Positions 53,484 through 64,000 of a stretch of DNA of 64,000 nt are shown here, one piece after another. The notes beneath the pieces are model-generated. The model was given only the letters and a program-made list of their open reading frames with translations, did not search any database and was not told where the DNA came from. The stretch is taken from contig JASWHV010000010.1 in the NCBI GenBank assembly GCA_030760725.1, positions 32,183,760 through 32,247,759 on the forward strand, given 5' to 3'. The number at the start of each line of letters is the position of its first letter. The stretch's first letter is position 1. A program made the position numbers and the translations under genes. The DNA is from Neostapfia colusana (taxonomy: Eukaryota > Streptophyta > Magnoliopsida > Poales > Poaceae).

Positions 53484-56113
53484 TGTGACACCCTCATCTC
53501 GGGTGTCAGCATATGTTTGTATCCTATGAAATGGAAACATTTTAATGGAAAATAGGGACAGAAAGAGTTATCAAAAGAATAGCCAATAAAGCCCTTAGAG
53601 TGCGTCGAAGGCAACTTCCGCGGCCAGCAGGCCACGTGGCGTGATCGGAGCTCATCCCTGCGAAGTGGGGAGAGGCCGCCGCCAAGCTGGCTACGTGGCA
53701 GGGTCGGGACTCATCTCCGCAAAGGGAAGAGGTCCGATCCTGTGGGACACGTGTTGCCCACGGAGCTAGCCTCTGCGAAAGAAGCAAAGGCATTTCCGAA
53801 TGACACGTATCATCCTCAGAGCTAGTCCTCGCGGAAATCAGAGGACTATCCGCGCGGGGTACATGTCGATCTCGGAGCTCACCTGCGAGAGGTCCTGTTC
53901 TATTGGACACATGTCGACCGCAGGGCATGTCCCTGAGGAAAGAAGAAGAGGAAGACCGGCGCCAACACGTGGCGTGCGTGGAGCTCATCTCCAAAGAAGA
54001 GGAAGGTCTCGCTCGTGACACGCGGCACAACCGGAGCTCATGTTTGCGGGAGAAGAGATACCAGGCCCGGAGGACACGCGGAACTTCCGGAGCTCTTCAC
54101 CACGGAAGTAACGAGTGTGGAGCGGTTTTTACGCGTAAAAGTACCGGTACGCAACGGAAACCAATCTAAACTCCACGATGTTACCGAAGATAAGACGTCA
54201 GGATCTAACAAAGATCTGAAAAAGACTCTTATTCGGGATCCAATCAGATTAGGAATCTTCTCTTCCCGATTATAAATAGAACCCAAAACCTCTGGCCGAA
54301 ACCACGAACTTCTCTTTCAACTCCTGAGCCGACGACTTAGAGCCCTAGCCCTAACTCGCCGAGCAAAACATCGCCGAAGCACAACAAGGGAGATCATCGG
54401 AGGAGGACCTCGAAGACAAAAAGAACGTGAGAACAAACTCAGGAAGCTGTCTACGATGAGCTGCAGCAACAAGGTTTTGAGAATCAAGGACAACCGGAAC
54501 CGCAAGAACAAGGCAAGTGCTCCTTGACCATGTTGATCCTATGTTTTGGGTAAAACTTTTTTGTTTTGCGAAAAGGTGTGCGTGCTGAGTCAAACATGAT
54601 GGGAAACCCTTTTTTTATAGGAGTTTACTAGTTTTGGTTAAACCATCCTTGTCGCTTGGGAAGTTTATGAGTCGGGTATCGTTTTTGCTTTATGCTTCGC
54701 TGAGTCCATGGGATTGGGAAGCGAGATAGATGTGTCTAGCTAACTGCACTCGTAATGCTAATGAGAAACTGATGAGGTTAATGAACATGGATCGGAGGGA
54801 GATCTAGGCAAGCCTGGTTTGTGAAGGAGGTAGCAAGAGATGGTGGTTTTACTTGCCGTAGATCTAAGGACCGGTTCATGTATGCACATGCCAGGATAAC
54901 AGTGCCACCACAAGGCCAACTATGGGTGCAGCTTAGCTGAGTAATTAGGTAAGTTGCTAGAGTGTTATGGACTGTGGAAGGCGCGGGGAATGAGAGTCGA
55001 GTGAGGACTGCCCTGAGAACTGCATGGCACAAGAGGGGGCCCGTGGGTGGGAGAATTGGAGATTCTAGCCTGCCGGTGAAACCTTAGTGAGTCCATACAT
55101 CTAGTAACCCCTTTGTAAAGGCTATTTTGTGATATCTTGACCATACACCGTCGGTTGTGTACTGGTATAATGGAGGTTCTGCAGTCGCCGACGGGTGACG
55201 AAATCACAAACTTGTGGGTAAAGAGGTGCAAACTCTGCAGAGTTATTAAAACTATCATGATAGCCGAGCTTACGTTCACGAGCACCTGGCTAAACTGCCA
55301 TGATTAGATGGGATGTTTACTGGGATGGTTATTGGAATGGTCATGGGGAAGGTTCTTGGTTATGGATATTGATTGTTGTTCGGTTTGAGATTGTTGAGTC
55401 CGGATGATGAGATGTTTGCATGACTGGTGGGTCATAACATGAGATTGGTCTCAGTGCGAGACGAGGTTGTTTTATGAGATGAGATGGTAGCGAATACGAG
55501 GAGATATTCGTGAGTATGAGTAAAGGATTGGTTAATGTTCGGATGAAACATGGGAAGTGATGGAGGTATGTTGGTAATTTAATACATGCTGGGACTACAT
55601 TCATCTAAAGTTAAGTTGCTGTTTTATCATGATTTTATAAATTTGCTTTTCTGCAAATAAGCCTTTTATACCTACCTTGTTTATGAGCTGCATATCATGT
55701 GTTATTCCCGCACTTGCTGAGTACATCATTGTGCTCAAACTTGCATTATTATTTCTTCATCAACAGCAAGAGAAAACTACTATGAAGATCAAGTAGAGCA
55801 TTATGGCGTGTGATCTGTTCTCAACCTTGCCTGTGGAGGGAGTAGAGATGGAGCCACTTCTGCTTAGTTTTGCTTCCGCATTAGTTTTTGCTTCCGCATT
55901 TAAATAAAGATTTCTGCTGCGTAGAAATAAAAACTTCCGCTGTGAGCATGAGTCCAAGACTCATGAGGTGATTGTAATAAACTCTGTTGTTCGTGGTAAT
56001 ATATAATCTGAATTCAGTTTGTGGAACGTATGTGTATGTGTGATGAACATCCTGGGCACACATATGCATTAGTTCTCGGTTCCGTGGTTTTCCACAGAAT
56101 TGAGGGCGTCACA
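53484..56113 (+). mobile_element. C2: solo LTR of the C family (2630 bp)
   Basis: TGTGACACCC..GGGCGTCACA with a GAAAC duplication and no internal region: the product of LTR-LTR recombination. It is shorter than C and C3, largely because the intron-like segment is absent at 54431/54432. It has a TATA box at 54271-54278, module exon 1 at 54432-54512 (81 nt) and exon 2 at 55767-55813, both open. Confidence 0.95.
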
Positions 56114-56118
56114 GAAAC

Positions 56119-56657
56119 CCTTTTTATAGGAGTTTACTAGTATTGGTTAAACCACCCTTGTCACCTGGGAAGTTTATGAGTCGGGTATGGTTTTTGCTTT
56201 ATGCTTCGCTGAGTCTATGGGATTGGGAAGCGAGGTAGATGTGTCTAGCTAACTGCACTCGTAATGATAATGAGAAACTGAGATGTTAATGAACATGGAT
56301 CGGAGGGAGATCTAGGAAAGCCTGGGTTTGTGAATGAGGTAGCATGAGATGGTGGTTTTACTTGCCGTAGATCTAAGGACCGGTTCATGCATGCACATGC
56401 CAGGATAACAGTGCCACCACAAGGCCATGTATGGGTGCGGCTTAGCTGAGTAATTAGGTAAGTTGCTAGAGTGTTATGGACTGTGGAAGGCGCGGGGAAT
56501 GGGAGTCGAGTGAGGACTGCCCTGGGAACTGCATGGCACAAGAGGGGGCCCGTGGGTGGGAGAATTGGAGATTCTAGCCTGCCGGTGAAACCTTAGTGAG
56601 TCCATAGATCTAGTAACCCCTTTGTAAAGGCTATTTTGTGATCTCTTGACCATACAC
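56119..56657 (+). repeat. Element C 3' LTR, segment 2
   Basis: Continues the C LTR after C2 (CCTTTTTATAGGAGTTTACTAG) and aligns with C2 54605-55146. It is cut at CATACAC by solo LTR C3. Confidence 0.93.
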
Positions 56658-59600
56658 TGTGACGCCCTCAATTCTGTGGAAAGCCACGGAACCGAGAACT
56701 AATGCATATGTGTGCCCAGGATGTTCATCACACATACGCATACGTTCCACAAACTGAATTCAGATTATATATTACCACGAATAACAGAGTTTATTACAAC
56801 ACCTCATGAGTCTTGGACTCATGCTCACAGCGGAAATCTTAATTCTATGCAGCGGAAGTCCTTATTTAAATGCGGAAGCAAAAACTAATGCGGAAGCAAA
56901 ACTAATCAGAAGTGGCTCCATCTCTACTCCTTCCACAGGCAAGGTTGAGAACAGATCACACGCCATAATGCTCTACTCGGTCTTCATAGTAGTCTTCCCT
57001 TGCTGTTGATGAAGAAATAATAATGCAAGTTTGAGTACAATGATGTACTCAGCAAGTGCGGGAAAACACATGATATGCAGCTCATAAACAAGGTAGGCAT
57101 AAAAGGTTTATTTGCAGAAAAGCAGTTCTGTAAAACCATGATAAAACATCAACTTAAGTTTAAATGTAATCCCAACATGTATTAAATTACCAACATACCT
57201 CCATCACTTCCCGTGTTCCATCCGAACATTAACCAATCTTTTATTCATACTCACGAATACCTCCTCGTATTCGCTACCATCTCACCTCATAAAACAACCT
57301 CGTCTCGCACCGAGACCAATCTCATGTCATGACCCATCAGTCATGCAACCATCTCATCTCCCGGACTCCTCAGTCCCAAACCAAACCATAACCAATAACC
57401 ATAACCAAGAACCTTCCCAATAACCATTCCAATAACCATCCCAGTAACCATCCCATCTAATCATGGCAGTTTAGCCAGGTGCTCGTGACCGTAAGCTCGG
57501 CTATCATGATAGTTTTAATAACTCTGCAGAGTTTGCACCTCTTTACCCAGAAGTTTGTGATTTCATCACGCGTCGGCGACTGCAGAACCTCCATTTTACC
57601 AGTACACAGCCGTCAGTGTATGGTCAAGAGATCACAAAATAGCCTTTACAAAGGGGTTACTAGATGTATGGACTCACTAAGGTTTTACCGGCAGGCTAGA
57701 ATCTCCAATTCTCTCACCCACGGGCCCCCTCTTGTGCCATGCAGTTCCCAGGGCAGTCCTCACTCGACTCCCATTCCCCGCGCCTTCCACAGTCCATAAC
57801 ACTCTAGCAACTTACCTAATTAATCAGCTAAGCCACACCCATACTTGGCCTTGTGGTGGCACTGTTATCCTGGCATGTGCATGCATGAACCGGTCCTTAG
57901 ATCTACGGCAAGTAAACCTACCATCTCATGCTACCTCATTCACAAACCCAGGCTTGCCTAGATCTCCCTCCAATCCATGTTTATTAACCTCATCAATTAC
58001 TTATTATCAGTACGAGTGCAGTTAGCTAGACACATCTATCTCACTTCCCAATCCCATGGACTCAGCGAAGCATAAAGCAAAACCATACCCGACTCATAAA
58101 CTTCCCAGGCGACAAGGGTGGTTCAACCAAAACTAGAAAACTCCTATAAAAGGGTTTCCCATCACGTTTGACTCAGCACACACACCTTTTCGCAAAAAAA
58201 AAATAGTTTTACCCAAAACATAGGATCAACATGGTCAAGGAGCACTTGCCTTGTACTTGCGTTCCGGTTGTTCTTGATTCTTAAAACCTTGTTGCTGCAG
58301 CTCGTCGTAGACCGCTTCCTGAGTTTGTCCTGATATGCAGGATTCACGTGCATACAAAATTCACAGCAATTAATATCATGCACGAACCCTAAACTAGATG
58401 CGACGATGCACTTGCATGCTATCCTATGATTAGTTTTATTAGATTGATCTGTATGTATTCTTGCATGGCTTGCATGGTCAGAGGTGTTCGGATCAAAGAT
58501 GAACGTGGCGATGGTCTTGTCTCTTAGATCAAACTGATCATCGAGTGATCTGCCCACGAGAAGACTTCTGTTCGAAAAGAATCGAAGAACAGATGCAAAG
58601 AGATGAACACAATGATGTCATAAGGCGGTATTGAAGTCCTACCTCACGCTCTTCTTGTCTTCGGGGTCCTCCTCAGACCGCTTGGTTCTGCTCTGATGAT
58701 CTCCCTTGTTGTGCTTCGGCGATGTTTCGCTCGGCGAGTTAGGGCTAGGGCTCCAAGTCGTCGGCTCAGGATTTGAAAGAGAAGTTTGTGGTTTCGTCCA
58801 GAGGTTTTGGGTTCTATTTATAATCGGGAAGAGAAGAGTCCTAATCTGATCGGATCCCGAATAAGAGTCTTACTCAGATCTTTGTTGGATCCTAACGTCT
58901 CATCTTTGGTAATCATCGTGGATTTTAGATCGGTTTCTGTTGCGTACCGGTGTGCTTACGCGTAACAGCCGCTCCAGAACTCGTTACCTCCGTGATGATG
59001 AGCTCTGGAAGCTCCACGTGTCCTCCGGGCCTGGTATCTCCTCGTCCGCAGAGACGAGCTCCGGTTGTGCCGCGTGTCAATCGATCGAGACCTCCCTCTT
59101 CTTCGGAGGTGAGCTCCGCGCACGCGACGTGTGGGTGCCGGTCTTTCCGCTCTCCTTTCCTCAGGGACATGCCCCAAGGTCGACACGTGTTTATCTGCGA
59201 CGGACCTTCCTTAGATAAGCTCCGGTGGCGACACGTGTTCGATAGATCCAGACTTGTCTGAGATGAGCTCCGAGATTGACACGTATCCCGCGCGACTGGT
59301 CCTCTTGTTTCTGCGAGGACTAGCTCCGAGGATGACACGTGTCCTATGAAAAATGCCTTTGCTTCTTCCGCAGAGGCTAGCTCCGCGGGCAGCACGTGTC
59401 CCACAGGGTCGGACCTCTTTCCAATTGCGGAGGTGACCCCCGAGCCTGCCACGTAGCTAGTTTAGCGGCGGACCTCTCCCAAATTTCTCGGGGATGCGCT
59501 CTGAACACGCCACGTGATCTTCTGGCCGTGGAAGTTGCCTTCCGTGCTCTCGGAGAGCTTTGTTGGCTATCCTTTTGATACTTGTCTCTGTTCCTTCTTC

Positions 59601-59666
59601 TCTTAAAATGTTTTTCTTCTTCATAAAACATGAACTTATGCTGACACCCGAGATGAGGGTGTCACA
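56658..59666 (-). mobile_element. C3: solo LTR of the C family, reverse orientation (3009 bp)
   Basis: On the plus strand it reads TGTGACGCCC..GGGTGTCACA, the reverse of C and C2. A TACAC duplication flanks it (56653-56657 and 59667-59671). It carries the intron-like segment (58642-58330), TATA box (58822-58815), G-box array (about 59010-59520) and module exon 2 (57002-56956, open). Module exon 1 (58329-58250) has 80 nt, one short, so its frame is broken. Confidence 0.95.
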
Positions 59667-59671
59667 TACAC

Positions 59672-60604
59672 CGACGGATGTGTACTGGTATAATGGAGGT
59701 TCTGCAGTCGCCGACGGGTGACGAAATCACAAACTTGTGGGTAAAGAGGTGCACACTCTGCGGAGTCTAAAACTACCATGATAGCCGAGCTTACGGTCAC
59801 GAGCACCTGGCTAAACTGCCATGATTAGTTGGGATGGTTATAGGGAAGGTTCTTGGTTATGGATTTGGTTATGGTTTGGTTGTTGGAACTGTGGAGTCTG
59901 GGTGATGAGATGGTTGCATGACTGTTGGGACATGACATGAGATTGGTCTCGGTGTGAGACGAGGTTGTTTTACGAGGTGAGATGGTAGCGAATACGAGGA
60001 GGTATTTGTGAGTATGAATAAAGGATTGGTTAATGTTCGGATGGAACACGGGAAGTGATGGAGGTATGTTGGTAATTTAATACATGTTGGGATTACATCT
60101 AAAGTTAGGTTGCTGTTTTATCATGGTTTTACAAATCTGCTTTTCTGCAAATAAGCCTTTTATACCTACCTTGTTTATGAGCTGCATATCATGTGCTTTC
60201 CTGCACTTGCTGAGTACATCATTGTACTCAAACTTGCATTATTATTTCATCATCAACAGCAAGAGAAGGCTACTATGAAGACCAAGTGGAGCATTATGGC
60301 GTGTGATCTGTTCTCAACCTTGCCTGTGGAAGGAGTAGAGATGGAGCCACTTCTGCTTAGTTTTGCTTCCGCATTAGTTTTTGCTTCCGCATTAAAATAA
60401 GACTTCCGCTGCATAGAAATAAAGACTTCCACTGTGAGCATGAGTCTAAGACTCATGAGGTATTGTAATAAACTCTGTTATTCATGGTAATATATAATCT
60501 GAATTCAGTTTGTGGAACGTATGTGTATGTGTGATGAACATCCTGGGCACACATATGCATTAGTTCTCAGTTCCGTGGTTTTCCACAGAATTGAGGGCGT
60601 CACA
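59672..60604 (+). repeat. Element C 3' LTR, segment 3
   Basis: Completes the C LTR to its GGGCGTCACA end. It includes the GAGTACA-TCAT-TGTACTC hairpin (60212-60229), module exon 2 (60260-60306) and AATAAA signals (60418 and near 60468). It abuts element E sequence at 60605. Confidence 0.93.
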
Positions 60605-60641
60605 CTGGTCTACAGACTCGGTAAAAAGAAAGAAGCGAGTC

Positions 60642-62364
60642 CTAGGGGCCTCCTGGCTCGCGTCGGAACCTAGAGGCTACAAGGGCGGCCACCTCCCCTA
60701 CTTCGGCCCTGGCCATCTCCTCCCGCTCCGCGGCAGGAGCGTCTTTCACTGGCTCCAGTGAGAAAGAAGGGTCCCGGCTCTTGAAGCAGGCCAGCACATG
60801 CGTGCCAACCTCCAAGGCCAGGCCCCGTCCCTCTGCCTCAAGCTCGCTGGCGATCACAGAGTCCAGCCTGCTCAGCTTGGCGCCAAGTGACTCCAGTGCA
60901 GGAATCACTTCAGCCACCTTCAGCGCAGGAGCAGCCGCCTTCACCGGGCTAAAGCCAAGAGGGACCAAGGTGGACCCCGCCTGGTCGACGAAGCTCGAAA
61001 TTGCACGGGCCTCGGAGGACCGTGAAGCCAGGAGCTCCTCTACCTCGCGGCAGGGTGCTTGCAGGGCGTCGCGGCTTCCCTCGGAGGACTCCTTCTCCCT
61101 GGCCGCCAGGGAGCTTTCCCGAAGGCGAAGAGACTGAGCAAGCCGCTCCAACTCAGAAACCCGGAAGTCGGCAGCCAATTCTCGATCCAGGATCGCCTGG
61201 CGTTCGCAGGAGACCTGTTCCTCCCTCATGGCCAGGTCTGCCTTCCGGGCCTCTAGCTCCTTGGCCCGGGCTCGCAGGTCAGCCTCGCCCGCCGCCAGCC
61301 GCGTGGCGACCTCTCTGCCTCGGCAGACGTAGAACGCTCCTGGTTCTCGACGGCGAGCTTGCGGCGTTCCAGCCTCTGACGTATCTCCTCCACCTCGGAG
61401 AGACTCTCCTTGGCCGGGGCATGTACCTCGAGGGCCTCCCTGTGGAGACGTCGCGTTTTGGCGTCCAGGCGGTCAACAGGCCGTTTCAGCCGGTCGAGGA
61501 GCGCTTCCCTAAAGTCAAGCGACTGCTGCCTGGCATCGAGCTCGCCCTTGACCTTCGCGGTCCGCTCCTGCAAAAGGTTCCCCCAGATGAGGAGGTGATA
61601 CCTTTCAACCGTATGCTCCTCCCGCTCACGACCAAGTGTGGCCAAGACCTGCCGGACGCTCGCTTGGGCGAGCGCGAAGGCATCCACCAGGGGCAGTGGG
61701 GCAGCAGAGGCCGGAGCAGCACCCCCGACCTCCTCCATCACATCATCCTCAAGAAAAGGCGATGTACCAGCGACCAGGATGAGACGCCGGGACACCGATA
61801 GCCGGGATTTTACCAACTTCTGGCCCTTCAGTCTGTGGAGAGGGACGAAGGGGGGGAAGCCGGCACTGAAATAGAAGCCGGGCCGCCTGATACAGGGTTG
61901 ACCTGCACTGGCTTGGGGGCAGCGGCAGCCGTCTCGGCAGGAGAAGGTGACGATGCCGAGGAATCCGGGCACACTGGGACAGGAGAAACTCATGCTGGCT
62001 CGGGGGCCACGACAGCTGTCCCTGTTTCTGAGCACAACGGTGCCGATCCCCCACCGGCCGGGGACGGCCGAGAAGCGCGAACACTCCAGCAGGCCTTGAA
62101 CCCCGACTTCCGAGCCAGGGCAGGACCCCCAGAGCCCGTCGTCGCCACCGACGGCCGCTCCGCAGTCGCCTGCACTGACGGAGCAGGGGATGCTCCAGAA
62201 GCTCCCCTCGACGCATCAGCCCGGGGCCTCTTTGTGTCGCCACCGGAAGGAGTGCCATCTCCAGAAGCAGGAGGTGCAGGCACCCTAGATCCCTGGCTTG
62301 GCACAGATGCCGCCACTGGAGGAGATCGAGCGCGTTTCTTCTCTGGGGGCGGGTTGGAAGCCAT
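60642..62364 (-). pseudogene. Antisense ORF of element E (coiled-coil protein), broken
   Basis: Read on the minus strand it starts at ATG 62364 (MASNPPPEKKRARS), with a Pro/Ser/Ala-rich, nuclear-signal-like N-terminus. A TGA at 61990 interrupts it. A frame change near 61800 leads into a long heptad-rich segment (ERYHLLIWGNLLQERTAKVK, RLERRKLAVENQE), and another near 61290 into the last block (RLAQSLRLRESSLAAREKE) ending at TAG 60642. Similar coiled-coil proteins are annotated in grass genomes as putative gypsy-type transposon proteins, and antisense ORFs downstream of pol are known in Tat elements. The globular N-terminal domain often found in that family is not visible here. Function is unknown. 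The stop and two frameshifts make it a pseudogene. Confidence 0.7.
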
Positions 62365-62833
62365 GGCGAGGGAGGGCTCAAAGACAAGAAGACAAAGGCA
62401 CAAGAGTCCGAGGAAAAGCGCTGGGAAGTGCGAAGGGAAGCCGCAATGCGGGTGATATCCCCCTTTAAAACTTCCCAGATGCGATTCCAAATGACCCGAA
62501 ACTCTTCGAATATGCCGCATCGGCAACCGCATCGGCTCCAAGACTGAGCGCCGATGACAGGTGGGTCCAAGTTGCTCAGCTGAAGCGGTGGGCCAAGGAG
62601 TCAGCCTCCCAAGAAGACAAGCCGGCAAGGCACTCCGACGGTTCCCGAAGAAAGCGCCGCAACGTGCAGAAGTGGCAGTCTTGGGAACCGCCACAGTAAA
62701 AGCAACCATCAAGTGGGCGCACACTCCCACGATCCCGCGACTGTTCATGCTCCGGCAGCGGTCAATGCAGGACTTAGAGAAAGTGCGCAGAACAGAAGAG
62801 ATGGAGGTCCCACCTCGGGCTCGCTATCTCCCC

Positions 62834-62854
62834 CGAGATGGGCCCGGGGGCCAC
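62834..62854 (+). promoter_or_regulatory. Polypurine tract of element E
   Basis: GAGATGGGCCCGGGGGCCAC lies directly before TGTCGGTACC. It is less purely purine than in A, B and C, but the position is right. Confidence 0.65.
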
Positions 62855-62919
62855 TGTCGGTACCCGCGATATGGGGTACCCCCGCGCACAGGGAAAAATG
62901 CCTAAGGATCTCGCCCTTC

Positions 62920-63250
62920 TCCGCAGGGAGAGCTCCGAAGGCGCCACGCGTACATCGAGGCCGGATCTCCCTCCCCTCAGAGGAGAGCTCCGGGCTCGCC
63001 ACGTGGCCTGCAGAAGCCGGACCTCCCCCCTCCGCGGGGGAGATGTCCGAGGGCGCCACGTGTCCAGCGGGGCCAGACCTCCCTCTCCTTCGAGGGGAGC
63101 TCCGGGGCCGCCACGTGGCCGACAAAAGCCGAACATCCCCCCCCCCCCCCCCCCCCCCCGCGGGGAGAGGTCCGAAGGCTCAACGTGTCCTGCGGGGCCG
63201 GACCCCCTCTCTCCTCCGAGGAGAGCTCCGGGCCCGCCACGTGTCCAGCA
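62920..63250 (+). promoter_or_regulatory. G-box repeat array in element E LTR
   Basis: CACGTG boxes start at 63000, 63057, 63112 and 63238, with degenerate ones (CACGCG near 62945, AACGTG near 63182) filling the series, so the period is about 55-65 bp. Each is preceded by GAGAGCTCCG or a variant. The unit resembles that of the C LTR read on the opposite strand. Confidence 0.7.
63137..63159 (+). repeat. Poly-C tract (23 C)
   Basis: Uninterrupted run of 23 C inside one unit of the G-box array, probably slippage-prone. Its exact length may be unreliable. Confidence 0.9.
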
Positions 63251-63648
63251 GAAGAGCGCTGCCTGCCCCTGAGCGGTAGGCATCGGGCGTAAAGACGCCC
63301 CGTACCTTACCCGTACAAGGTATTCAAGGCCCGCGCCTTCCCAAGACGCGGAGACGCGGAGCACGCCTCTGTCAGGTGCCGTTGCGACCAGTCGCATCAC
63401 AGACTGGCGTGCGGCGTCAGAACCTGCCACCCAATAAACACAGCGACAAGACATCCCCAGCCGCCTCCACCGTCATCAACCACTACGACTAGCATGCGGC
63501 ATGTGCAGGGCGGCAAGACGAAGACTCAGAAGCCTTTGCCAGAGACAACTACCGGCATAACTGCAGATACGGTATTCGGCAGGAAATCTCCCCGGGACCA
63601 CATGTCGGGTCCCGGGCCCCCCCCATGTAAGCCACATGAGCCTTGGAC

Positions 63649-63655
63649 TATAAAA
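63649..63655 (+). promoter_or_regulatory. TATA box of element E LTR
   Basis: TATAAAA in GGACTATAAAAGTCTCGG, about 400 bp after the last G-box. Confidence 0.75.
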
Positions 63656-64000
63656 GTCTCGGGTAGGCGACATTAGCAGGGGTTCGCACTCCAGCAACTC
63701 ATACGCTAGGCGTAACTCATCCTCGAGCTCAGGACTACGGTTCTGGGCAACAAGCAATACGGCGAGCTCCTCAGCTCACCGTGGACGTAGGGTTTTACGC
63801 TCCGGCGGCCCGAACCACGTAAAACTCGCCGTGTCAAGCTCCTCCCTAACTCGTCCCTACGCTCAAGCTCTCCGCAAGTGACTAGCCCCTCCGAAAAAGA
63901 ACCTCCGCGGGCTGCCCAGTGCAGGTCCGGGGGATGTGTCGACCACACACATCGACACTTGCTAACGTTGCCTACCCGAGCCTTTTATGGTCCAAGGCTC

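Larger units (their letters stand above)
60605..62854 (+). mobile_element. Element E: Tat-type Ty3/gypsy retrotransposon, 3' internal region
   Basis: Noncoding on the plus strand. It ends in a purine-rich GAGATGGGCCCGGGGGCCAC directly before an LTR start TGTCGGTACCC (62855), so the element runs left to right. Its pol, if present, is beyond the C insertion, left of the window. It carries a degenerate antisense ORF, a feature known for the Tat lineage in grasses. Confidence 0.8.
62855..64000 (+). repeat. 3' LTR of element E (cut by window edge)
   Basis: It starts TGTCGGTACCCGCG. It contains a G-box repeat array (62920-63250), a 23-C run, a TATA box and downstream leader sequence. The end is outside the window, so length and LTR identity cannot be given. 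Confidence 0.8.

Noticed and set aside
53484..59666. C2 and C3 as full retrotransposons
   Set aside because: Each is one LTR with its own TSD and no primer site, genes or polypurine tract; they are solo LTRs.
1..64000. Captured host gene fragments or ordinary cellular genes
   Set aside because: Every long ORF is explained by retrotransposon genes or by LTR duplication. The LTR acidic module is the only coding-like signal left, and no host origin can be shown from the sequence alone.

Overview
The window is 64 kb of plant DNA made entirely of nested Ty3/gypsy LTR retrotransposons. I found no cellular gene, tRNA, rRNA or CRISPR array. Evidence for a plant, most likely a grass, is the chromodomain-bearing gag-pol genes of Tekay/Del type, primer sites matching initiator-tRNA-Met (TGGTATCAGAGC), LTRs of 3 to 4 kb that begin TGTAACACCC, TGTGAGGGCC and TGTGACACCC, and a partner element of Tat type with an antisense ORF. 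The species cannot be fixed from the sequence.

Layout. Element E (Tat-like, + strand; 3' end at 60605-64000) is the oldest host. Element C (+ strand) sits in E; only its pol 3' end and 3' LTR are in view. C was then cut by several insertions. Element A (- strand, 1-9712) enters C pol at 9712/9713. The B1 array (10076-51916, + strand) enters 360 bp further on, flanked by CAAGG on both sides. Two solo LTRs of C's own family lie in the C 3' LTR: C2 (53484-56113, + strand, TSD GAAAC) and C3 (56658-59666, - strand, TSD TACAC). Inside the first LTR of the B1 array sits B2 (12598-28031, TSD GGTTT), a complete and very young element. Nesting is therefore four deep: E > C > B1 > B2.

The B1 array is not a normal element. 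It reads LTR-internal-LTR-internal-LTR with one target-site duplication around the whole. Its middle LTR is chimeric: the left part matches the 3' LTR and the right part matches the 5' LTR. This is the expected product of unequal crossing-over between the two LTRs of one inserted element. Both internal regions share the same disabling lesions and also carry private ones. B2 has two 4045-bp LTRs with about three differences by eye, an open ORF0 and an open 1518-codon gag-pol, so it is the only candidate for an autonomous element here.

How the parts work together. In A and B an extra gene (ORF0) lies between the primer site and gag, and its ATG directly follows a 3' splice-site-like sequence. 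In B the gag ATG does too, which suggests spliced mRNAs. The LTRs of A, B and C, although not alignable overall, share a common architecture: a phase-1 Gln/Glu-rich exon-like segment of 72-81 nt, a GCAAG(T/C) GC-AG-type donor, a hairpin around CTTGCTGAG, then a CAG acceptor and a short acidic terminal segment ending in a stop. In every pair checked the join across the GC-AG interval keeps frame. C also has a GT-AG intron of about 300 nt just upstream, and the solo LTR C2 lacks exactly this segment, as if copied from spliced RNA. This conserved LTR module is the best candidate here for an undescribed system. A second unusual signal is a roughly 55-bp repeat module (G-box CACGTG plus GGAGCTC) shared by the otherwise unrelated LTRs of C and E, in opposite orientation.
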